Assembly: GCA_031264885.1 (NCBI GenBank) | Contig: JAISDM010000218.1 | Span: forward strand, 1 to 13,902 | DNA from: Peptococcaceae bacterium | GTDB lineage: Bacteria > Bacillota > Peptococcia > DRI-13 > UBA5745 | Reading direction: 5' to 3' | Length of the DNA stretch: 13,902 nt | Part shown: piece by piece, positions 6,613-13,902 of the stretch | Layout: every line of letters starts with the position of its first letter | Numbering within the stretch: the first letter of the stretch is position 1 | The notes under the pieces: model-generated | What the model was told of the DNA's origin: nothing | Databases searched by the model: none | The model's input: only the letters and a program-made list of their open reading frames with translations | Program-made: the position numbers and the translations under genes

Positions 6613-9600
6613 TTGCTGGATGTCAATCATTTCGACAGAATACGCATCGGTCTTGCTTCCCCCGACCAGATTCGGGCTTGGTCCAGCGGAGAGGTCAAAA
6701 AGCCTGAGACGATCAATTACCGGACGCTGAAGCCTGAGCGGGACGGCCTGTTTTGCGAGAGAATATTCGGGCCGACCCGGGACTGGGAATGCCACTGCGG
6801 TAAGTACAAGAGAGTGCGCTATAAGGGGATCATATGCGACCGGTGCGGTGTGGAAGTGACCAAATCCAAGGTTCGCAGAGAACGCTTGGGCCACATTGAG
6901 CTTGCGGCCCCATGCTCTCATATATGGTATTTCAAGGGAATTCCCAGCCGGATGGGGTTGATATTGGACGTATCTCCCAGATTGCTGGAAAAAGTGCTTT
7001 ACTTCGTCTCTTATATCGTCACGGATCCCGGCGATACGCCTCTGATGAAGAAACAACTGCTGTCTGATCAGGAATATCGGGAGCATAAAGAAAAATATGG
7101 AGGCAGATTCCAGGCGAGCATGGGCGCCGAGGCCATCAAAATCTTGCTGGAAGAGATGGATATGGACGAAATGGCCGCGGAATTGCGGGACGAACTGACG
7201 GACGCCAGCGGGCAGAGAAGGGTCCGCGCCATCCGCCGCCTTGAGGTGGTGGAGGCGTTTAAACTTTCGGGAAACCGTCCCGAATGGATGATCATGGATG
7301 TGATCCCGGTGATCCCCCCCGAGATCCGGCCGATGGTTCAGCTGGACGGCGGCCGGTTCGCCACTTCGGACTTAAACGATCTGTACCGCCGGGTCATCAA
7401 CCGGAACAACCGGCTGAAACGCCTGCTGGACCTGGGCGCGCCGGACATCATCGTGCGCAACGAGAAGCGTATGCTTCAGGAAGCGGTGGACGCCTTAATT
7501 GACAACGGACGCCGGGGACGGCCCGTGACGGGGCCGGGGAACCGGCCGCTGAAATCATTGAGCGACATGCTTAAGGGCAAGCAGGGCCGGTTCCGGCAGA
7601 ATCTGCTGGGCAAGCGCGTGGACTATTCCGGTCGCTCCGTGATCGTGGTGGGCCCGGATCTGCAGCTGCATCAATGCGGACTGCCCCGGGAGATGGCCTT
7701 GGAACTGTTCAAGCCCTTTGTGATGAAAAAACTGGTGAACGACGGGCACGCCCACAACATCAAAAGCGCCAAGCGCATGGTGGAGCGGGTGCGCAGCGAG
7801 GTTTGGGACGTATTGGAAGAGGTCATTCAGGATCATCCCGTATTGCTGAACCGCGCGCCGACCCTCCACAGGCTGGGCATACAGGCGTTCGAGCCGGTTT
7901 TGGTGGAAGGCAGGGCGCTCCAGATTCATCCCCTGGTCTGCACCGCTTACAACGCGGATTTTGACGGCGATCAGATGGCGGTTCACGTGCCGCTGTCCGC
8001 CGAGGCTCAGGTGGAAGCCCGCCTGCTGATGCTTTCCTCCCATAATATATTGAATCCCAAGGATGGGCGTCCCGTGGTGACGCCGACCCAGGACATGGTG
8101 CTGGGATCCTATTATCTCACGACGGAGCGGCCGAACGCGAGCCGGGAGCACATTCCCATCATGAGCGACGAGGAAGAGGCCATCTACGCTTATCAGATGA
8201 ATCAGGTCACATTGCAGGAGAAGATCAAGGTCCGCAAAGACGGTCAGATGATTGAAACCACCACGGGGCGCCTGATCTTCAACCAGGTCATTCCCGAAGA
8301 ATTGGGATTCATCAACGGCATGGTGGGCAAAAAAGAATTAGGGAAGATCGTTTCCGACTGCTTCCGTCAGCTGGGCAATGTGAAGACCTCCAAGATGCTG
8401 GACGGAATCAAGAAGCTGGGCTTCACCTATTCCACCCGGGCGGGCGTCACCATCGGCGTGACGGACATCGTGGTTCCGGACGAGAAACTGGTCATATTGA
8501 AGCAAGCCGAGGAGAAGGTTGAGAAAGTCGAGATTCAGTACCGCCGGGGGCTGATCACCGAGGACGAGCGGTATAAACTGGTCATAGATATCTGGAACCA
8601 CGCCACGGAAGACGTGAAAGACGCTTTGCTCCAGACCTTGGATCACTTCAATCCGGTCTATATGATGGCCAATTCCGGCGCCCGGGGCAACATCCAGCAG
8701 ATCCGCCAACTGGCGGGGATGCGCGGTTTGATGGCGGATCCCTCCGGACGGACCATTGAATTGCCGATTAAGTCTAACTTCCGCGAAGGATTGGCGGTTT
8801 TGGAATATTTCATCTCCACCCACGGGGCGCGCAAAGGCTTGGCGGATACCGCGCTGCGGACCGCGGACTCCGGTTATCTGACCCGCCGTTTGGTGGACGT
8901 AGCCCAGGACGTGATCGTCCGGGAGGACGACTGCGGCGTGACCGCCGGCATTTGGGTCACGGAGATCAAGGACGGCTCAGAAACCATCGAGCCCCTGATC
9001 GAACGGATCATCGGGCGGTTTGCGGTGGAGACGGTGACAGACCCCAATACCGGCGAAGTGATTGTGGAAGCCAATGAGGAGATCACGGAAGAGCGCGGAA
9101 GCCAGATTGTGGCGGCGGGCATTGAACAGGTTCACATCCGTTCGGTGGTGACCTGCAAAAGCCGTTACGGGGTTTGCCGGGCCTGCTACGGACGGAACCT
9201 CGCCACAGGGCACATGGTGGAAATCGGCGAGGCGGTGGGGATCATCGCCGCCCAATCCATAGGCGAGCCGGGAACCCAGCTGACCATGAGGACCTTCCAT
9301 ACCGGCGGCGTGGCCGGGGACGATATCACCCAGGGTCTGCCCCGCGTGGAAGAGCTGTTTGAGGCCCGCAAGCCCCACGGGCAAGCGGTGATTTCAGAGA
9401 TTGACGGCGTGGTGCATCTCCCTGAGTTCAGAGGGAAAAGGGAAGTGGAAGTGACTTCTCCGGAAGGGGAGAAAGGGCTTTATTCCATCCCGTTCGGCGC
9501 GCGGCTGAAAGTGAAAGACGGGCAAATCATCGAGTCCGGCCAGGAGCTGACGGAGGGTTCCGTGAATCCCCATGATCTGTTGAAGATCAAAGGCGTCCGC

Positions 9601-10461
9601 GGCGTCCAGCTGTACTTGCTGCGGGAAGTCCAGAGGGTCTACCGCTTCCAGGGCGTGGATATCAATGACAAGCATATTGAAGTGATGGTCCGCCAGATGA
9701 TGCGGAAGGTGAAGGTGGAGGAGCCGGGCGACACCCAGCTTTTGCCGGGCGGATTGATTGATATATTTGAGTTTGAGGAAGAGAACGCCCGCGCCCGTCA
9801 GACAGGCGGGGAGGAGGCCATGGCCAAATCGGTGCTCCTGGGCATCACCAAGGCGTCTTTGGCCACAGATTCTTTCCTGTCCGCGGCGTCCTTCCAGGAA
9901 ACCACCCGGGTACTCACCGAGGCGGCCATCAAGGGCAAAATCGATCCCTTGCTGGGACTGAAAGAGAACGTCATCATCGGCAAGCTGATCCCGGCCGGAA
10001 CGGGAATGTCCAGGTACCGCAACATTAAGCTCTACTATCCGGGCATGGAACAGATTCTGGATTTGGAGCAGGACGATTATGTAAGAGACAGGAGCGGGGA
10101 CGATTACGCGGAGCCGGATGATCTGGAAGGATTGGAAATCATGGAAGTTCCGGACGAAACGTACCAAGCGGGCGAAATGGACGCGCTGGACGAGATAGAC
10201 GAAATGGACGCGCTGGCCGAACTGGACATCATCGACGGCGTGGATGAATCGGGCGGAACCGAAACCGGAACCGAAGGCGTGGACGCGGACAGCGAAGCGG
10301 ACGAATTGACCGCGGCCGGCGATGTGGAAGCGGACGTCATAGGGGAAACGGATGAGCTTGACGACCTGGACGAAATAGACGAGACCGACGGTTCGAACGA
10401 AACAGAGACCATGGACGAAACAGACAGCGTGAGTGAGGCCATCCGCGCGACAGAGGAATAA
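6613..10461 (+). CDS. rpoC: RNA polymerase subunit beta'
   Basis: Beta' carries the Mg-binding catalytic centre of RNA polymerase. I chose TTG 6613, giving 1282 residues beginning MLDVNHFDRIRIGLASP, as in Bacillus. GAGAGGAG (6596-6603) lies nine bases upstream, whereas ATG 6604 would touch that site. The N-terminal zinc site is Cys60, Cys62, Cys75 and Cys78. The catalytic NADFDGDQ motif holds Asp449, Asp451 and Asp453. The second zinc site includes Cys774, Cys848, Cys855 and Cys858. The trigger-loop region reads GEPGTQLTMRTFHTGG. The conserved part ends near residue 1148 (IGKLIPAGTGMSRYRN and a short stretch after it). A further 134 residues follow, with 55 Asp/Glu, no Lys and three Arg, including in-frame repeats of EMDAL. 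Bacillus subtilis beta' is about 1199 residues and lacks such a tail. Confidence 0.98.
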   Translation: MLDVNHFDRIRIGLASPDQIRAWSSGEVKKPETINYRTLKPERDGLFCERIFGPTRDWECHCGKYKRVRYKGIICDRCGVEVTKSKVRRERLGHIELAAPCSHIWYFKGIPSRMGLILDVSPRLLEKVLYFVSYIVTDPGDTPLMKKQLLSDQEYREHKEKYGGRFQASMGAEAIKILLEEMDMDEMAAELRDELTDASGQRRVRAIRRLEVVEAFKLSGNRPEWMIMDVIPVIPPEIRPMVQLDGGRFATSDLNDLYRRVINRNNRLKRLLDLGAPDIIVRNEKRMLQEAVDALIDNGRRGRPVTGPGNRPLKSLSDMLKGKQGRFRQNLLGKRVDYSGRSVIVVGPDLQLHQCGLPREMALELFKPFVMKKLVNDGHAHNIKSAKRMVERVRSEVWDVLEEVIQDHPVLLNRAPTLHRLGIQAFEPVLVEGRALQIHPLVCTAYNADFDGDQMAVHVPLSAEAQVEARLLMLSSHNILNPKDGRPVVTPTQDMVLGSYYLTTERPNASREHIPIMSDEEEAIYAYQMNQVTLQEKIKVRKDGQMIETTTGRLIFNQVIPEELGFINGMVGKKELGKIVSDCFRQLGNVKTSKMLDGIKKLGFTYSTRAGVTIGVTDIVVPDEKLVILKQAEEKVEKVEIQYRRGLITEDERYKLVIDIWNHATEDVKDALLQTLDHFNPVYMMANSGARGNIQQIRQLAGMRGLMADPSGRTIELPIKSNFREGLAVLEYFISTHGARKGLADTALRTADSGYLTRRLVDVAQDVIVREDDCGVTAGIWVTEIKDGSETIEPLIERIIGRFAVETVTDPNTGEVIVEANEEITEERGSQIVAAGIEQVHIRSVVTCKSRYGVCRACYGRNLATGHMVEIGEAVGIIAAQSIGEPGTQLTMRTFHTGGVAGDDITQGLPRVEELFEARKPHGQAVISEIDGVVHLPEFRGKREVEVTSPEGEKGLYSIPFGARLKVKDGQIIESGQELTEGSVNPHDLLKIKGVRGVQLYLLREVQRVYRFQGVDINDKHIEVMVRQMMRKVKVEEPGDTQLLPGGLIDIFEFEEENARARQTGGEEAMAKSVLLGITKASLATDSFLSAASFQETTRVLTEAAIKGKIDPLLGLKENVIIGKLIPAGTGMSRYRNIKLYYPGMEQILDLEQDDYVRDRSGDDYAEPDDLEGLEIMEVPDETYQAGEMDALDEIDEMDALAELDIIDGVDESGGTETGTEGVDADSEADELTAAGDVEADVIGETDELDDLDEIDETDGSNETETMDETDSVSEAIRATEE

Positions 10462-10469
10462 AAAATATA

Positions 10470-10499
10470 TTGACAGCTCACGCGGGAAGGTGATATGCT
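10470..10499 (+). promoter_or_regulatory. Promoter of the str operon (rpsL)
   Basis: A consensus -35 TTGACA (10470-10475) is followed after 18 bases by -10 TATGCT (10494-10499). A TG one base upstream of the -10 gives the extended form TGATATGCT. It begins eight bases after the rpoC stop codon. It implies a transcript start near 10506 and a leader of about 108 nt. Confidence 0.75.
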
Positions 10500-10519
10500 A
10501 TCTAAGCGTGTGAATTACT

Positions 10520-10581
10520 GATCCCCCCGATTTGGCCGCGAACGCGGCGCCGCGGGCTGTTCCCGCGTGTGGGGGGTGATC
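10520..10581 (+). promoter_or_regulatory. Structured rpsL leader, three-way junction
   Basis: The leader can fold into three helices. In P1, GAT+CCCCCC (10520-10528) pairs with GGGGGG (10571-10576) and, after a TG bulge, ATC (10579-10581). In P2, GCCGC (10535-10539) has a GAAC loop and GCGGC (10544-10548). In P3, CGCGGG (10551-10556) has loop CTGTT and CCCGCG (10562-10567). It fills most of the transcript between the promoter and the rpsL ribosome binding site (10598-10606). No T-run follows, so any control would act on translation, RNA stability or ligand binding rather than termination. It matches no leader class I recognise. The fold was drawn by eye, without energy calculation. Confidence 0.5.
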
Positions 10582-10584
10582 CCT
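10557..10584 (+). repeat. Degenerate CRISPR-like repeat in the rpsL leader
   Basis: It shares CTGTTCCC at its start and GGGGGTGATCCCT at its end with the repeat at 1441-1470, in the same order and with a 2-nt length difference between them. The central stem is damaged here (CCCGC faces GGGGG), so the usual type I-E hairpin cannot form fully. Instead its two halves belong to helices P3 and P1 of the rpsL leader fold. Confidence 0.4.
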
Positions 10585-10613
10585 AGAGAAACTTGGGAAG
10601 GAGGTGGGAAGAC

Positions 10614-11003
10614 ATGCCGACCATCAGTCAGTTGGTAAAGCAAGGCCGCGAACAAATTGAGAAAAAGCAGAAAGCGCCCGCGCTCAGGGCTTGCCCTCAG
10701 AAACGGGGCGTATGCACCCGCGTATACACAACCACGCCCAAGAAGCCTAATTCAGCCTTGCGGAAAGTCGCTCGCGTCCGTTTGAGTCACGGCACTGAGA
10801 TTACCGCGTATATTCCGGGGATCGGACATAATCTCCAGGAACACTCCGTGGTTTTGATCCGCGGCGGAAGGGTCAGAGATCTTCCGGGGGTTCGCTACCA
10901 TGTGATCCGGGGAGCTTTGGATACGGCCGGAGTACAGAAGCGCAACCAGGCCAGATCCAAATATGGAGCCAAACGGCCCAAAGCCGGAACCGCGAAGAAG
11001 TGA
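10614..11003 (+). CDS. rpsL: 30S ribosomal protein S12
   Basis: S12 sits at the decoding centre of the small subunit and controls translational accuracy; it is the classical streptomycin-resistance protein. The 129-residue protein begins MPTISQLVKQGRE. ATG 10614 was chosen because AAGGAGGTG (10598-10606) is correctly spaced and S12 proteins start this way; the upstream ATG at 10593 would overlap that site. Conserved stretches are ACPQKRGVCTRVYTTTPKKP, GHNLQEHSV and LPGVRYHVIRGALDTAGV. Lys43 is the usual streptomycin-sensitive residue. Position 88, normally lysine in VKDLPGV, is arginine (codon AGA). It is the first gene of the str operon, with its own promoter and a structured leader. Confidence 0.98.
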   Translation: MPTISQLVKQGREQIEKKQKAPALRACPQKRGVCTRVYTTTPKKPNSALRKVARVRLSHGTEITAYIPGIGHNLQEHSVVLIRGGRVRDLPGVRYHVIRGALDTAGVQKRNQARSKYGAKRPKAGTAKK

Positions 11004-11015
11004 ATTGTGCGTCTT

Positions 11016-11044
11016 GCCGCCGTTCGCCGCTTGTGAACGGCGGC
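11016..11044 (+). promoter_or_regulatory. Hairpin between rpsL and rpsG
   Basis: A perfect 10-bp stem, GCCGCCGTTC (11016-11025) with GAACGGCGGC (11035-11044), has a 9-nt loop. Only TTGC follows, so it is a poor terminator. In E. coli, S7 binds the rpsL-rpsG spacer to repress translation; this hairpin holds the same position, but no sequence match to that site is claimed. The 13-mer AACGAGTCCTAAG (11056-11068) follows it. Confidence 0.5.
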
Positions 11045-11097
11045 TTGCAGTCTAAAACGAGTCCTAAGGCAAGTTTTGAGCAGAAGGGGGAAATTTC

Positions 11098-11568
11098 ATG
11101 CCAAGGAAAGGATCGGTTCCCAAAAGGGAAGTATTGCCGGATCCCATCTATAATTCCAAGCTGGTGACGAAGGTCATCAACAAAATCATGTATGAAGGCA
11201 AGCGGGGCGTCGCGGAGAAATCCCTTTACGGCGCGCTGAGTATCGTAGAGAAAAAAACCGAGAAAAACGGACTGGAAATTCTGGAGCAGGCCCTCAAGAA
11301 TATTATGCCTGTGCTGGAAGTGAAGGCGCGCCGGGTCGGCGGCGCCAATTACCAGGTGCCGATTGAGGTGCGCGCGGATCGCAGAGAGGCTCTGGGCATC
11401 CGCTGGTTGGTGACCTATTCCCGGAATCGCGGAGAGAAGACCATGGAAGCCAAACTGGCGGCCGAAATCATGGACGCGTCCAACAACACGGGCGGCTCGG
11501 TGAAGAAAAAGGAAGATACGCATAAGATGGCCGAAGCCAACAGGGCTTTTGCCCATTATCGCTGGTAA
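11098..11568 (+). CDS. rpsG: 30S ribosomal protein S7
   Basis: S7 nucleates assembly of the 30S head, binding the 3' domain of 16S rRNA and lining the E site next to S11. At 156 residues it has the normal bacterial length. It begins MPRKGSVPKREVLPDP and shows the conserved S7 stretches KLVTKVINKIMYEGKRGVAE, VLEVKARRVGGANYQVP and LGIRWLV, ending KMAEANRAFAHYRW. ATG 11098 follows AGAAGGGGG. The gene lies 94 bp after rpsL and 29 bp before fusA, the standard str-operon arrangement. Confidence 0.98.
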   Translation: MPRKGSVPKREVLPDPIYNSKLVTKVINKIMYEGKRGVAEKSLYGALSIVEKKTEKNGLEILEQALKNIMPVLEVKARRVGGANYQVPIEVRADRREALGIRWLVTYSRNRGEKTMEAKLAAEIMDASNNTGGSVKKKEDTHKMAEANRAFAHYRW

Positions 11569-11597
11569 TTTCCCGGGAATGAAAGGGGTATTTTGTT

Positions 11598-13676
<2,079 letters not shown>

Positions 13677-13726
13677 GGGCTTAAAGGGAAAGGCTGCCGT
13701 TTGAAAAAAGGAGGAAAGAAAAAGAA

Positions 13727-13902
13727 ATGGCAAAGGCAAAGTATGACAGGAGCAAACCCCACGTAAACGTAGGAACCATCGGACACGTGGATCACGGGAA
13801 GACGACGACGACCGCGGCGATTACCATGGTACTGGCCAAGCAGGGGCTGTCGCAGGTGATGAGCTTTGACCAGATAGACAAGGCGCCGGAAGAGAAGGCC
13901 AG
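13727..13902 (+). CDS. tuf: Elongation factor Tu (5' part)
   Basis: EF-Tu brings aminoacyl-tRNA to the ribosome as a GTP complex. Only the first 58 codons are in the window; the reading frame is open to the edge. It begins MAKAKYDRSKPHVNVGTIG and has the P-loop GHVDHGKT at residues 19-26. The visible end, SFDQIDKAPEEKA, leads into switch I. The start is ATG 13727, with GGAGG twelve bases upstream in an A-rich stretch. It follows fusA by 50 bp, as last or near-last gene of the str operon. Confidence 0.97.
   Translation, partial: MAKAKYDRSKPHVNVGTIGHVDHGKTTTTAAITMVLAKQGLSQVMSFDQIDKAPEEKA

Overview
The window is the core ribosomal-protein / RNA-polymerase region of a bacterial chromosome. All genes lie on the + strand, in the order rplJ, rplL, asnS, rpoB, rpoC, rpsL, rpsG, fusA, tuf (tuf is cut by the window end). 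The proteins look like those of a GC-rich Bacillota (Firmicutes), probably of clostridial type. RpoC begins like Bacillus RpoC (MLDVN...), RpoB carries the DQTNPL form of the rifampicin pocket, most genes have strong AGGAGG-type ribosome binding sites, and three of the nine genes start with TTG. The assignment rests on family resemblance only; no search was run.

Region 1 (1-1590) holds rplJ and rplL, the ribosomal stalk proteins, embedded in unusually repeat-rich spacers. A 56-bp inverted repeat (51/56 identical) flanks rplL. There are four GGGCGGCA-type hairpins, a 75-bp element made of two palindromes with GTCATT/AATGAC ends, a triple 11-bp direct repeat just before the rplL ribosome binding site, and a lone sequence resembling a type I-E CRISPR repeat.

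Region 2 (1591-2985) is asnS, asparaginyl-tRNA synthetase. It sits between rplL and rpoB, where it is not normally found. Region 3 (2986-10461) is rpoB and rpoC, preceded by a probable promoter and a terminator-like hairpin with a T6 run that could act as an attenuator. RpoC ends in a 134-residue, strongly acidic extension that Bacillus RpoC lacks.

Region 4 (10462-13902) is the str operon (rpsL, rpsG, fusA, tuf). It has its own extended -10 promoter starting right after rpoC, and a leader that can fold into a three-way junction. The 3' half of that leader resembles the CRISPR-like repeat upstream of asnS. The L7Ae-family gene often found between rpoC and rpsL in Bacillota is absent.

Together the genes supply translation elongation (L10/L12 stalk, S12, S7, EF-G, EF-Tu), the two large RNA polymerase subunits, and one tRNA-charging enzyme. 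I see no complete new multigene system. The most unusual signals are the rpsL leader, the two solitary CRISPR-like repeats, the inverted repeat around rplL, the RpoC acidic tail, and an arginine at S12 position 88.
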